Shown one piece after another: positions 17,582-28,502 of a DNA stretch of 64,000 bases. The stretch is from Robiginitomaculum sp. (GTDB lineage: Bacteria > Pseudomonadota > Alphaproteobacteria > Caulobacterales > Maricaulaceae): contig JAJFFN010000036.1 in assembly GCA_021776635.1 (NCBI GenBank), positions 1 to 64,000 of the forward strand, given 5' to 3'. The translations under genes were made by a program, and so were the position numbers. The notes below the pieces were generated by a model. That model did no database searches. It was given only the letters and a program-made list of their open reading frames with translations, and had not been told where the DNA came from. How positions within the stretch are numbered: position 1 is the first letter of the stretch; each line of letters begins with the position of its first letter.

Positions 17582-19163
17582 TTATGTTATTGTTGGCGGT
17601 GGTTCTGCCGGCTGTACTTTGGCAGGAAGGTTATCCGAAGACCCGAATATATCAGTGTGCCTGCTGGAAGCGGGGCCAAAGGATGATAGTTTTCTAATTA
17701 ATGTCCCAGCAGGATCCGCTGCAATAATGCCCAAACCAGGGAAGCTGAATTGGGGCTTTGAAACCGTGCCGCAAAAAGGGTTGAACGGGCGGTGCGGATA
17801 TCAACCACGCGGTAAAACACTCGGTGGTTCGTCCGCAATAAATGCTATGATTTATATACGCGGGCATAAATCTGATTATGACAACTGGGTAAAAATGGGC
17901 GCTAAAGGCTGGGGATGGGATGATGTGCTTCCGTATTTCAAAAAATCCGAAAATTGTGAAGCGGGTGCTACAAAATTGCGTGCAAGGGGTGGGCCATTAA
18001 ATGTCACAAATTTGCAATCGCCAAACCCAACGGCGCAGCATTATCTCGACGCGTGTGATCAAATCCAGCTTCCTAAAACTAAGGATTTCAATGGAGCAAA
18101 GTTTGAAGGCACAGGGCGTTACGAAGTCACGCAAAAAGACGGGCAACGTTTCAGCGCGGCGAAAGCATATCTTACCCCCAATCTAGATCGTTCCAATTTG
18201 ACGGTAATCACAGATGCGTTCACGACCAAGGTGAATATAAAAAACAAGCGTGCGACAGGTGTAGAATGCCAGATCGAGGGAAAAGCCGAAACGATAAATG
18301 CGGCTCGCGAAGTCATCCTGTGCGGTGGGGCATTTGGTTCACCGCAAATGCTTTTGCTGTCTGGTATTGGTGATAAGGCCGAACTTGCCAAACACAAAAT
18401 TGATTGTGTACACCATTTACCAGGCGTCGGGAAAAATCTGCACGATCATATTGATTATATTATTTCCTACAAATCCAAAAGCACAGATACATTGGGATAT
18501 TCGCTCGTCGGTATTTACAAAGCCGTTAAAGCCGTATTTGAATATAGAAAGCACAAGACCGGGATTTTCACATCTAATTTTGCAGAAGTTGGCGGGTTTT
18601 ATAAATCCAGTCCCGAGGTAAAAGTCCCGGATTTGCAAACGCATTTCGTCGTCGGTATTGTTGATGACCATGCTCGTAAAACCCATTGGGGGCATGGTTA
18701 TTCTTGCCATATTTGTGTGCTGCGCCCAACATCGCGTGGCTCGGTTATACTCGCGAGCGCAGACCCAATTGCAGCCCCGCTTATTGATCCGGCATTTTTA
18801 GAAGACGATGAAGACATGGACGTCCTGCTCAAAGGCGTAAAGCTCGTCGACCAAATCGTCAAAGCTCCTGCGTTCAACAGTATTCGCGGCAAACGTTTGT
18901 ACAGCTCAGAAAATATGAGCGATGATGAATGGCGCGAAGAAATCCGCAATCGCGCCGATACTGTTTATCACCCAGTCGGAACGTGTAAAATGGGCGTGGA
19001 TAAAATGGCCGTAGTTGACCCGAAATTAAAGGTGCACGGTATTAAAGGCCTGCGTGTGGTTGATGCGTCAATTATGCCGCAATTAAACTCCGGAAATACC
19101 AATGCACCAACAATAATGATCGCAGAAAAAGCTGCGGATATGATAAAAACAGCTCATGAATAA
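17562..19163 (+). CDS. GMC family FAD oxidoreductase
   Basis: A 533-residue flavoprotein of the glucose-methanol-choline family. The FAD-binding DYVIVGGGSAGCTLAGRL is at 7-24, the GMC signature GKTLGGSSAINAMIYIRG at about 83-100, and the catalytic region contains HPVGTCKMG and LNSGNTNAPTIMIAEKAA near the end. It resembles choline and alcohol dehydrogenases, oxidising an alcohol to an aldehyde or further. No signal peptide is present, so it is cytoplasmic. The GTG start lies inside the amidohydrolase gene. The substrate is unknown, but the locus suggests a compound brought in by the neighbouring receptor. Confidence 0.92.
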   Translation: MTLKSFDYVIVGGGSAGCTLAGRLSEDPNISVCLLEAGPKDDSFLINVPAGSAAIMPKPGKLNWGFETVPQKGLNGRCGYQPRGKTLGGSSAINAMIYIRGHKSDYDNWVKMGAKGWGWDDVLPYFKKSENCEAGATKLRARGGPLNVTNLQSPNPTAQHYLDACDQIQLPKTKDFNGAKFEGTGRYEVTQKDGQRFSAAKAYLTPNLDRSNLTVITDAFTTKVNIKNKRATGVECQIEGKAETINAAREVILCGGAFGSPQMLLLSGIGDKAELAKHKIDCVHHLPGVGKNLHDHIDYIISYKSKSTDTLGYSLVGIYKAVKAVFEYRKHKTGIFTSNFAEVGGFYKSSPEVKVPDLQTHFVVGIVDDHARKTHWGHGYSCHICVLRPTSRGSVILASADPIAAPLIDPAFLEDDEDMDVLLKGVKLVDQIVKAPAFNSIRGKRLYSSENMSDDEWREEIRNRADTVYHPVGTCKMGVDKMAVVDPKLKVHGIKGLRVVDASIMPQLNSGNTNAPTIMIAEKAADMIKTAHE

Positions 19164-19197
19164 TCGTTTGACGACTGCATTGAGGAGACAAATTAAC

Positions 19198-19225
19198 TTG
19201 CACAATACTTTTACAGGTGTATAGA
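19198..19225 (+). promoter_or_regulatory. possible promoter of cold-shock gene
   Basis: TTGCAC (19198-19203) and TATAGA (19220-19225) are 16 bases apart. Use of this pair would give the cold-shock mRNA a leader of about 210 bases. The rest of the 278-base gap (19164-19441) holds no gene. This is a pattern match only. Confidence 0.35.
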
Positions 19226-19441
19226 AAGCTCAGATTTTGAATTCTGGTAGTCGTGAGTATATAAATATTGTTTTTCTAAGTGCCTAATTAAGCGTACCTT
19301 TTTAAGGTGTAGATCTCACGGTCTTCCAAACGTTTCCAAGTCCTAAGTCCTTCAATTTTCCAGCTTTTAATTTCTATTTGTCTCTTGCAGCTTTGCCAAA
19401 GTTGTGAGGGTTTTATACATACTCAAATTAGGAGAGTAAAC

Positions 19442-19651
19442 ATGGCAACTGGAACAGTTAAATGGTTTAACGGAACTAAAGGTTACGGATTTATCGAGCC
19501 TGATGATGGCGGCAAAGACGTGTTTGTACACGTAAGTGCTGTTGAAGCAGCTGGCCTCTCTGGCCTACAAGAAGACCAAAAAGTCAGCTACGAAATCGTA
19601 GAAAACCGCGGTAAAGAAGCGGCTGGCGAATTGACTCTTGTTGAAGGCTAA
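19442..19651 (+). CDS. cold-shock domain protein
   Basis: A 69-residue single cold-shock domain. KGYGFI (13-18) and DVFVHV (26-31) are the RNP1 and RNP2 motifs that bind single-stranded RNA and DNA. Such proteins act as RNA chaperones. TAGGAGAG at 19429-19436 sets the start at 19442. The long upstream region without a gene resembles the regulatory leaders of cspA-type genes. A terminator follows directly, so it is a single-gene unit. Confidence 0.96.
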   Translation: MATGTVKWFNGTKGYGFIEPDDGGKDVFVHVSAVEAAGLSGLQEDQKVSYEIVENRGKEAAGELTLVEG

Positions 19652-19688
19652 GCTTTCGATAGGGCATAATTGCCCAAGCTAAAACAGA

Positions 19689-19720
19689 AAAGCGGAGCCT
19701 TTTAGGTTCCGCTTTTTTTA
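19689..19720 (+). terminator. terminator after cold-shock gene
   Basis: AAGCGGAGCC (19690-19699) pairs with GGTTCCGCTT (19705-19714), one G-T pair, followed by a seven-T run. Confidence 0.88.
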
Positions 19721-19908
19721 TACCCTCTTGCTCACACAAAATCCGGCAAATTTTTTCAAATTACGGTTTTACATTTAGCTTTTAACAACTGTCACCAAAA
19801 TATAGGACGTCTGCAATACAAGGCTACTTCTTCACTACGTACAGTCGTATCCAAAGAGTATCCGTTTTGGTCAAGCTGTAATATTGTGCCATTTTCTGCC
19901 GTCCCTCA

Positions 19909-20418
19909 TCAAGATTTGTGCGGTTTGGGTTTTATCAAAGCGGTTTCAATGATTGTTCTGGTCATTATCGCCGTAAAAAATGCAACCCAAATCCCTTTGC
20001 CTATGGTGTAGGCCAAAGGTGTGAATTCTGTAATACTGAATGCCGCTAATACTCCAATCGTTAATGGCGCAAAAACCAAGAGAGCGAACAGTCCAAACCC
20101 CAACGCTAATACCCACACAGAATAGGGTAATCGGCCAAACAATTTGTGGCGCCAATGTTGCGAATTTATGTAAAATTCAGGAAGTTTATTTGCTTTTTGC
20201 AATGCGCGATGAATACTCATCACAATTAGGCTCATTAAAAAAAACAATAGGAACGCAGTTGCCAAGATATCTACACGAAACCCTTCATCCCCAAAGGCGG
20301 AAACCGTATCCTTGTGCCGATTGAGAAACCAAATTATTGTGCAATTAATAACAACATTAATCACGACATTAATAATGGTCTCTTTGCGGACATGTTGATC
20401 AAATGTGTGCGTAGTCAT
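19909..20418 (-). CDS. integral membrane protein, unknown
   Basis: A 169-residue protein with about four membrane segments: ETIINVVINVVINCTIIWFL, ILATAFLLFFLMSLIVM, SVWVLALGFGLFALLVFAPL and a last one around KGIWVAFFTAIMTRTIIE. The soluble loop between the second and third is basic. I do not recognise the family. It lies 16 bases downstream of the GYF_2 protein gene on the same strand, so the two are probably co-transcribed. Confidence 0.7.
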   Translation of the reverse strand: MTTHTFDQHVRKETIINVVINVVINCTIIWFLNRHKDTVSAFGDEGFRVDILATAFLLFFLMSLIVMSIHRALQKANKLPEFYINSQHWRHKLFGRLPYSVWVLALGFGLFALLVFAPLTIGVLAAFSITEFTPLAYTIGKGIWVAFFTAIMTRTIIETALIKPKPHKS

Positions 20419-20434
20419 ATGTTTTTGCTCTCTT

Positions 20435-21190
20435 TTAATACTCTTCGCCTTCGTCCCATAGTTTTCTGAGGCGGTGGTCCAGGTCAGTGCCTATGTTGAA
20501 CCATGCGGGTTTTCCGGCTTTGCTGTTCAGAATAAAGAGCCTGTCTTGTTGGTTAAGAGTTTGCGACAGGATATTGCGGATATGCTCAACTGAATGGGTT
20601 GTTTTCACCAACCAGACAGTATCGCCAACACGTTCGGCTTGGCCAAAGGCTTGCAATGCCTTTAAGAAATCCATTTCACCATTTGAACTGATTTCTGCCA
20701 GAACAAGGAATATGCAAGATTGTGTTCTCTCAATTATTTGTTTTTTTTCTGATCCGCTTTTTGGCCGCGCCGTAGGTTGAACAACGGGTTCATAGTCGGT
20801 AGATATCGACGCGTAGGTCTGGCTTGGTTCCAATTCTATCGGTTCAAGCTGTGTTGAAGGTTCTTGTGCCTGTTGTGGTGCGAATTGTTGTATGTTTTGC
20901 TGTATAGCTTGCTCTTTTGCAGGTTGGACAGGCTGAATAGGTGCGTAGTTACGCGTTGTTGCTTGTACTGCAACATTGCCAGTCGCGGCAACTGACATTA
21001 GCATATCTTGCTGGGCTTGGTGGGTCCATAGATTGTAAGCATCAAATTCTGTGGCCCCAAAGAAACCTGATTGCGGGGCATTGGAAATCAATGAACTGGG
21101 TGTTATGCGACCTTCTGCGACAAACCCGCGCATTTGATCATCAGAGTAAGGGCCGTAAGATTGACTTTCTACATATACATACCAGTGCAT
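20435..21190 (-). CDS. GYF_2 domain protein with Cas2/SinR-like tail
   Basis: A 251-residue protein in three parts. Residues 1-50 are a GYF_2 (DUF4339) domain: WYVYVESQSYGPYSDDQM. About 55-145 is Gln/Pro/Thr-rich and probably a linker. About 150-250 contains IFLVLAEI, then VGDTVWLVKT and DRLFILN. That beta-alpha-beta layout, with an early strand, a central DTVWLVKT strand and a final DRLFIL strand, resembles SinR/Cas2-like ferredoxin-fold proteins. The C-terminal call is my reading of weak similarity. The protein is probably cytoplasmic and binds a partner peptide through the GYF domain. A membrane protein gene follows. Confidence 0.65.
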   Translation of the reverse strand: MHWYVYVESQSYGPYSDDQMRGFVAEGRITPSSLISNAPQSGFFGATEFDAYNLWTHQAQQDMLMSVAATGNVAVQATTRNYAPIQPVQPAKEQAIQQNIQQFAPQQAQEPSTQLEPIELEPSQTYASISTDYEPVVQPTARPKSGSEKKQIIERTQSCIFLVLAEISSNGEMDFLKALQAFGQAERVGDTVWLVKTTHSVEHIRNILSQTLNQQDRLFILNSKAGKPAWFNIGTDLDHRLRKLWDEGEEY

Positions 21191-21299
21191 GACCGACCCT
21201 AAAACACGAAACCCATTAACGCAAGAACGAGGCGTTTTGAAATTATTATTGATTCTAGTCAGAATTTAGGCGGTTTTACAGTTATGTCGAGAGATAATC

Positions 21300-22031
21300 T
21301 TACGCAAGCAAGAATAGGTTAATGCCTATCCAGAGTAATCCGGAGAAAACACAAAGGGCAATTGAACGTTTTATTCTAAAGTCAATAGCCAAAAGCATTT
21401 GCAGTGACCAAAGAGCAGGAAACAGCCAAACGAAGTCAGATATTTGTGTATTCATAAAAACATAACTGCTCCAACCGATCATCAAAAACATAGAAAAATG
21501 CAAGAGAAATGGCGTGCGCCATAGCTTGGCTAAAACTAAACTCGTGGCTGCCAACCCCATAACGATTAACTCTAGCGAAGACATAATACCAGATTGGGCA
21601 CTGAAATATTGCCAGGCTAACCCAGATATACTCATGGATGTGCCAGCTATACCAAGGCTGTGGCTAATTTTGGCGTCGCGCCTTCGTGACAATGAGGCAA
21701 GCCAAAGAGACGTTAAACCAAACCCGCATACAGCTATAATAAGACCGTTCCCTGTGAGCAAATTACCTTCTTCGCTTCCGGCAAACCGCGCAATTGTTGC
21801 TGCGAAAATAAGCCAGAGCAATACTAATGCTAAAACGGGAATCCGCCCCCCCGTTTTACGGCGCTTTGGCGGATTACCGTTTTGTACCGCGCTTTCGTAA
21901 TTGCGCTTCGTGTATTTTGTTGATAACACCATAGGTGCTGGAGCATGCCGCTCAAGGACTGCACCTTCAGGCGTATTGTGCCCCGAGGGTATATTGTCAT
22001 TCGCGCTTGCTTGTTTCATTTGCATCCACAC
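21300..22031 (-). CDS. multi-spanning membrane protein, unknown
   Basis: A 243-residue protein with a polar, basic N-terminal region (1-65, ending in PKRRKTGGR) followed by about seven short hydrophobic segments. The basic stretch before the first segment suggests the N-terminus is cytoplasmic. No catalytic motif is visible and I do not recognise the family. The start is uncertain: GTG at 22031, or ATG codons at 22025 or 22019. It stands alone on the minus strand and is divergent from secG. Confidence 0.65.
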   Translation of the reverse strand: MWMQMKQASANDNIPSGHNTPEGAVLERHAPAPMVLSTKYTKRNYESAVQNGNPPKRRKTGGRIPVLALVLLWLIFAATIARFAGSEEGNLLTGNGLIIAVCGFGLTSLWLASLSRRRDAKISHSLGIAGTSMSISGLAWQYFSAQSGIMSSLELIVMGLAATSLVLAKLWRTPFLLHFSMFLMIGWSSYVFMNTQISDFVWLFPALWSLQMLLAIDFRIKRSIALCVFSGLLWIGINLFLLA

Positions 22032-22115
22032 AAATTAGCCGGAAACTGTTTTGGTTAAATGTAATTCGCCTGAAAAGGGCATAATCCGAAGCTGGGCACA
22101 TTAATTGACCTAGGT

Positions 22116-22139
22116 GTTAACTTTAGCCGTTAACTTTAG
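22116..22139. repeat. GTTAACTTTAG direct repeat upstream of secG
   Basis: GTTAACTTTAG occurs at 22116-22126 and again at 22129-22139, a 13-base period, and a weaker GAAACTTTAA follows at 22144. It lies about 130 bases upstream of secG. It could be a regulator site, but nothing identifies the regulator. Confidence 0.5.
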
Positions 22140-22265
22140 TTGTGAAACTTTAATTGCTGTAAACAAGATAAATATCTGGTAATTTAGCACCTTATCTTGT
22201 AAAGCGCGGCAAAAGTGGCCATATGGCCAGTTGAACGGATTTAAAGATTTAGATTAGAGACCCCT

Positions 22266-22709
22266 ATGGCCAATGTGTTACTTGTTGTATTGCTCATCAT
22301 CAGCATAATTTTAATCGGACTAATTCTGATCCAGCGTTCCGAAGGCGGTGCGCTTGGTATTGGCGGCGGTGGCGGTGGTGGCGGACTTATGTCTGGGCGC
22401 GGTACGGCTGATCTTGTAACACGCATGACCGCTATATTTGGCTGCGCATTTTTAGTAGTTAGCCTGTTGATTTCTATCTCATTTAATTATCAAAACCAAG
22501 ACAGCGGTCCCTTTAATACTGAAACTGCACAAGAAGAAATGGCGACTGAAACTGGTAACGGTGAAATTAGTCAAAATAATGACTTGAATACGCCGGTCGT
22601 TTCAGACAAAGATACGACCCCGTTGGTAGAAGATTCTCAAGCCTTAGAATCGACTGCAGACACTCAGGAAAATGCAGAAGCAAAACCTGAGGAAACACCA
22701 CAGGACTAA
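22266..22709 (+). CDS. secG: SecG preprotein translocase subunit
   Basis: A 147-residue SecG with two membrane helices: NVLLVVLLIISIILIGLILI at 3-22 and AIFGCAFLVVSLLISISF at about 57-74. Between them lies the conserved QRSEGGALG then a Gly-rich loop. The last 70 residues are an acidic, Glu/Thr-rich extension, longer than in E. coli. SecG assists SecYE in protein export. It is followed by pyrG, an order seen in many alphaproteobacteria, but tpiA, which often stands before secG, is at 49.6 kb here. Confidence 0.93.
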   Translation: MANVLLVVLLIISIILIGLILIQRSEGGALGIGGGGGGGGLMSGRGTADLVTRMTAIFGCAFLVVSLLISISFNYQNQDSGPFNTETAQEEMATETGNGEISQNNDLNTPVVSDKDTTPLVEDSQALESTADTQENAEAKPEETPQD

Positions 22710-22741
22710 CGGAATAACGCCATCCTTTATTAGATAGCCGT

Positions 22742-24415
<1,674 letters not shown>

Positions 24416-24499
24416 ATTACAAAAAATTCATTATTATCATTGTGGACAAGTCCGCATCTGTGTCGCACTTTAGGACAATTGTCGTTTAAGGGGATACAA

Positions 24500-27364
24500 A
24501 TGCGTTTAGGAAATTTATTCATTGGAGTTATTGCGGCCTATGGTTTGGCTGCCTGTACAGGTGATACTGTAGACACTGTTGCTACTAATGTTACTACTGA
24601 GGTAACGAAAAAATCAACGGAAGTTCAGTTTGAAAAATATACTTTGGAAAACGGGCTTGATGTGGTTCTTCATGTCGACCGTTCCGACCCAATAGTTGCC
24701 ATTAATCTAGCCGTTCATGTAGGTTCAAGTCGGGAGCTTCGTGGTCGGACAGGCTTTGCACATTTGTTCGAACATTTACTCTTCCTCGATTCTGAAAACT
24801 TGGGATTTGGTGGGCTTGATTTGATGAACACGCGCATTGGCGGGGAAGGCACGAACGGCTTTACCACCAATGATATGACCCAGTATTTTCAAGCTGTGCC
24901 CAAGGATGCACTAGAGAAAGTCATCTGGGCTGAGGCTGATAAAATCGGGTATTTTATCAATACAGTTACGACGACTGTGCTCGATAAAGAAAAACAAGTG
25001 GTGAAAAACGAAAAACGCCAACGGGTTGATAACCAGCCTTATGGGCATCGCTGGTATATTATAGGCAAAGCTCTCTACGGTGCAGACCATCCATATAACT
25101 GGCAGGTTATTGGCTCACTCGCTGATTTGGAAGCAGCGGAACTTGCGGATGTACAAAAATTTTACCAAAAATGGTATGTACCCAATAATGTCACCGTAAC
25201 CCTGACAGGGGATTTTGATGTTGCGCAAGCCAAAATGTGGATTGAAAAGTATTTTGCAGAAATTCCGCGCGGCGAGACGGTTGAAAACATTGAACCACGT
25301 GCATCTGGTATAACTGAAACATCTTCGCTTTATTACGAAGATAATTTTGCGACCGTACCTGAATTTAGTATGGCTTGGCCAACAGTGCCAGAATATCATA
25401 AAGATTCTTATGCACTTAATGTCCTGTCTACGTATCTGGGCAATGGCAAACGCGCACCATTTAACGAGGTGATGGTCGATGAGGAAAAAGTTACTTCATC
25501 AGTGCAACTGTTCACTAATTTTGCGGAAGTCGCGGGCGAATTTTATCTCTTGGTTGATGCCAAAGAAGGCGAAGACATAGACGGTTTACAATCTGGTATT
25601 CAGAAAGCCTTTGCACGCTTTGAAGAAAACGGAATTTCGCAAGCTGATCTTGATATGATTAAGACGGCACAAGAAGTTGATTTTTATGACAACCTTCAAA
25701 GTGCTCTGGGTAAAGCTATCCAACTTGGTCAATATAATGTGTTCACGGACGATCCGGGTTTTATCAATACGGATCTTAAAAACATGCAGGCAGTTACGAC
25801 GGTGGACGTGATGCGTGTTTATAATACATATATCAAAGATAAACCGCGTGTTATGACATCCATCGTACCAAAAAATGCCGTTGATTTAACATTGGACGGA
25901 GCCAAACTCGCCAGCATAATTGAAGAAAAAGTTGTTCAAGGTGCAGAAAAAGTGGTCGCGGAAATAGAAGATAAACGCGATTTTCCGCGAACTCCATCCA
26001 GCTTTGACCGCACAGTTGAGCCAGAATTCGGCGCAGCATATGATCTGCCTACCCCTGATATATGGAGAACCAGCCTTGATAACGGGATTGAGGCCTACGG
26101 TATCGAAAGCAACGAAACACAATTGGTCTATTTCTCTTTGGCCATAGATGCAGGGCGCGAGCGCGGCGATGTTGCTAAACCGGCCGTAACCAATATGACT
26201 GCTGATATGCTCGAAAAAGGCACAGTGAATAAATCTACGGCGGAACTTGAAGATGCCATAAATGCATTAGGCTCGACCATTACCGTTAGCGCTGATTCAG
26301 AAAAGACAATTATTTCCGGCAATACATTATCACGTAATTTTGACGCGACCATCGCTTTGGTGGAAGAAATGTTGCTAGAACCGCGTTGGGACGCTGAAGA
26401 ATTTGCCTTGCTAAAGGCGGAGCGCATTGACGCGACTATACAAGCCGAGGGTAATCCCAATGCTATCGCCGCTCGTGAAGCCTTGAAACTACGCTACCCG
26501 TCAGATCACATGTTCAGCTACACGGCCTACGGTTCTAAATCCGGTTTGGAAGCCGTGGAACTTGCTGATTTAAAAGCGTTTTACGCGGCAAATTATGCGC
26601 CTGCGCGTGCTAAATTACGGGTAGTTGGCGCAGTTAATAGTGGCGCCGTCAAGCAAGCGTTTTCCGGCATTGCAGAGCGTTGGACAGGTGCGGAAACCGA
26701 CGACATAACTTTGCCCCAGTCTGATGATATATCGGAGTCGAAAATATATTTCTACGATGTGCCGGGTTCCAAGCAATCCGTCCTTCGTGTCGAACGACCA
26801 TCATTAGCGGCAACCCATGCGGATTATCCTTTAGCGCGGGCGATTAATTTCCCGCTTGGCGGCATTTATACGTCGGAGCTTATGACCGAACTTCGTGTTA
26901 ATAAGGGCTATACATACGGGGTGCGTTCGTCCTTTAACGGCGGCGAAGAACGCGGCACATTTGCCGTGCGCTCCAGTGTTCGCTCTAATGTTACACTGGA
27001 ATCGTTTGTCCTCATCCGCGACATTGTCAAAAACTACGGCCCGGGTTTCTCGGACGAAGATTTGGAAACTATGAAAGAAGCCCTCTTACGTGGACAGGCT
27101 CTTAAAAATGAAACCCTAAGCGATAAGCTGGGGATGGTGTCTGAAATCAGCTCATTTGGTTTTGCAAATGACTACCGCACCCAAAATGCTAAGCGTATAG
27201 ATGCTATGACGTTGGCGGACTTTAAGTCGCTGGCGGATAATTATCTGCGACCAGATGCAATGTTTTATCTGGTGGTCGGCGATGCGAAGACTCAACTTGG
27301 TAGGTTAAAAGATTTGGGTTACGGCGAACCTGTGTTATTAAATGCAGATGCTAAGGATAAATGA
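24500..27364 (+). CDS. M16 zinc metallopeptidase lipoprotein
   Basis: A 954-residue lipoprotein with the lipobox LAAC (Cys 19). Two M16 halves are present. The first carries the inverted zinc motif HxxEH at 88-92 (HLFEH) and the downstream Glu region; the second half lacks the motif and acts as the closing partner, as in pitrilysin-like enzymes. It should degrade peptides in the periplasm, on the membrane. The start at 24500 follows AAGGGGA (24488-24494) and opens the signal peptide. The stop lies inside the arfB gene start. Confidence 0.92.
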   Translation: MRLGNLFIGVIAAYGLAACTGDTVDTVATNVTTEVTKKSTEVQFEKYTLENGLDVVLHVDRSDPIVAINLAVHVGSSRELRGRTGFAHLFEHLLFLDSENLGFGGLDLMNTRIGGEGTNGFTTNDMTQYFQAVPKDALEKVIWAEADKIGYFINTVTTTVLDKEKQVVKNEKRQRVDNQPYGHRWYIIGKALYGADHPYNWQVIGSLADLEAAELADVQKFYQKWYVPNNVTVTLTGDFDVAQAKMWIEKYFAEIPRGETVENIEPRASGITETSSLYYEDNFATVPEFSMAWPTVPEYHKDSYALNVLSTYLGNGKRAPFNEVMVDEEKVTSSVQLFTNFAEVAGEFYLLVDAKEGEDIDGLQSGIQKAFARFEENGISQADLDMIKTAQEVDFYDNLQSALGKAIQLGQYNVFTDDPGFINTDLKNMQAVTTVDVMRVYNTYIKDKPRVMTSIVPKNAVDLTLDGAKLASIIEEKVVQGAEKVVAEIEDKRDFPRTPSSFDRTVEPEFGAAYDLPTPDIWRTSLDNGIEAYGIESNETQLVYFSLAIDAGRERGDVAKPAVTNMTADMLEKGTVNKSTAELEDAINALGSTITVSADSEKTIISGNTLSRNFDATIALVEEMLLEPRWDAEEFALLKAERIDATIQAEGNPNAIAAREALKLRYPSDHMFSYTAYGSKSGLEAVELADLKAFYAANYAPARAKLRVVGAVNSGAVKQAFSGIAERWTGAETDDITLPQSDDISESKIYFYDVPGSKQSVLRVERPSLAATHADYPLARAINFPLGGIYTSELMTELRVNKGYTYGVRSSFNGGEERGTFAVRSSVRSNVTLESFVLIRDIVKNYGPGFSDEDLETMKEALLRGQALKNETLSDKLGMVSEISSFGFANDYRTQNAKRIDAMTLADFKSLADNYLRPDAMFYLVVGDAKTQLGRLKDLGYGEPVLLNADAKDK

Positions 27365-27770
27365 TTATACGCAAATACCGATGTCTGAGATAGAATTGAC
27401 CGCCGTGCGCGCCCAGGGGCCGGGCGGTCAACATGTCAACAAAACTAATTCCGCAGTGCATTTGCGTTTTGATGTGAGGGCTTCAAGCCTCAATGATGCG
27501 GCCAAGCAAAGAATCATGGCCATCTCCGACCACCGCTTAACGGAGGCGGGAGTTATCATTATAAAGTCGCAATCCACGTCCAGCCAGCACCGCAATAAGC
27601 AAGCCGCACTGGCTCGGCTGACCGAAATGTTGGCAGAAGCCCTTAAACCCGTAAAACGCCGCCGCCCGACAAAACCGTCAAAGGGAGCGGTGAAGCGCCG
27701 CCTCAAAGCGAAAACTCTCCGTGGTGGTGTCAAAAAAACTAGACGAAGACCATCAGGGCAAGAAGACTGA
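27348..27770 (+). CDS. arfB: ribosome rescue factor ArfB
   Basis: A 140-residue peptidyl-tRNA hydrolase that frees stalled ribosomes without a stop codon. RAQGPGGQHVNKTNSAVHLR carries the catalytic GGQ at 26-28, and the basic C-terminal tail (KRRRPTKPSKGAVKRRLKAK) is the part that enters the empty mRNA channel. Like E. coli YaeJ it begins with a short strand ending IP. I chose the ATG at 27348 to match that; an in-frame ATG at 27342 adds two residues. It overlaps the M16 peptidase stop by 17 bases. Confidence 0.92.
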   Translation: MLRINDYTQIPMSEIELTAVRAQGPGGQHVNKTNSAVHLRFDVRASSLNDAAKQRIMAISDHRLTEAGVIIIKSQSTSSQHRNKQAALARLTEMLAEALKPVKRRRPTKPSKGAVKRRLKAKTLRGGVKKTRRRPSGQED

Positions 27771-27829
27771 TTGCAGGTTTTATTTCACTGCTGAACAAGG
27801 CATGATAATACAAATTGAGAGAGCTCATA

Positions 27830-28348
27830 ATGAAGTATATTGTCCGAGAAACTGAACTGTTTGATTTAGACTATCTCCCACTTATTGAAAAGTCAGCGGG
27901 AAATGCTTTTATATCCATGCCAAACTTAGCTTGGATTGCCGATAATAGCGTAATGTCACGTGATGAACACGAACGCTTATTAACTTTGGGGTTTAGTTGG
28001 GTTGCTTTTGAAGAAATCTCTCAAAATGTTGCAGGGTTTCTCACTGCTGAAATAATTGAAAATGACTTTTATATTGGTGAAATTTCAGTAAGTGAAAATC
28101 ATCAACAACAAGGTATAGGTTCAAAGTTATTTGACACCGCCTTAGTAAAAGCGAAGTCAATGGACGTAACAACTGCAACACTAACAACGTTCATAGATGT
28201 GCCCTGGAATGCACCATACTACGAACGATTAGGTTTCGTTGTTTTGAAAGAAAAAACCTTGCCATTATATTTACAGATAAAATTGCAAGAAGAAATAAAC
28301 GCTGGCTTTCCCATAGAACGTAGATGCGCAATGAGCAAAACACTTTAA
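27830..28348 (+). CDS. GNAT family N-acetyltransferase
   Basis: A 172-residue acetyltransferase. The acetyl-CoA motif is HQQQGIGSKLF at about 93-103, and NAPYYERLGFVV is the usual C-terminal GNAT signature. The acceptor is unknown. The gene is AT-richer than its neighbours and stands alone between arfB and rpmF, which suggests later acquisition. The start at 27830 follows GAGAGAG; an upstream TTG is less likely. Confidence 0.85.
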   Translation: MKYIVRETELFDLDYLPLIEKSAGNAFISMPNLAWIADNSVMSRDEHERLLTLGFSWVAFEEISQNVAGFLTAEIIENDFYIGEISVSENHQQQGIGSKLFDTALVKAKSMDVTTATLTTFIDVPWNAPYYERLGFVVLKEKTLPLYLQIKLQEEINAGFPIERRCAMSKTL

Positions 28349-28502
28349 ACAATCATATCCACTAATGGTGGTTTATAGTCATTAATGCTCTGCTTTTTCT
28401 TACGATTCAACACTTGCGCCAATGTTGGGTTTAGGTTAAAGCCTGCGCACATTTCCGGCGAAGTCAGTCGGGAGCTAGAATTTCAGTTAATAGGAGGCTG
28501 TG

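Noticed and set aside
22101..22133. CtrA sites (TTAA-N7-TTAA) before secG
   Set aside because: The TTAA elements are 12 and 9 bases apart, not 7.
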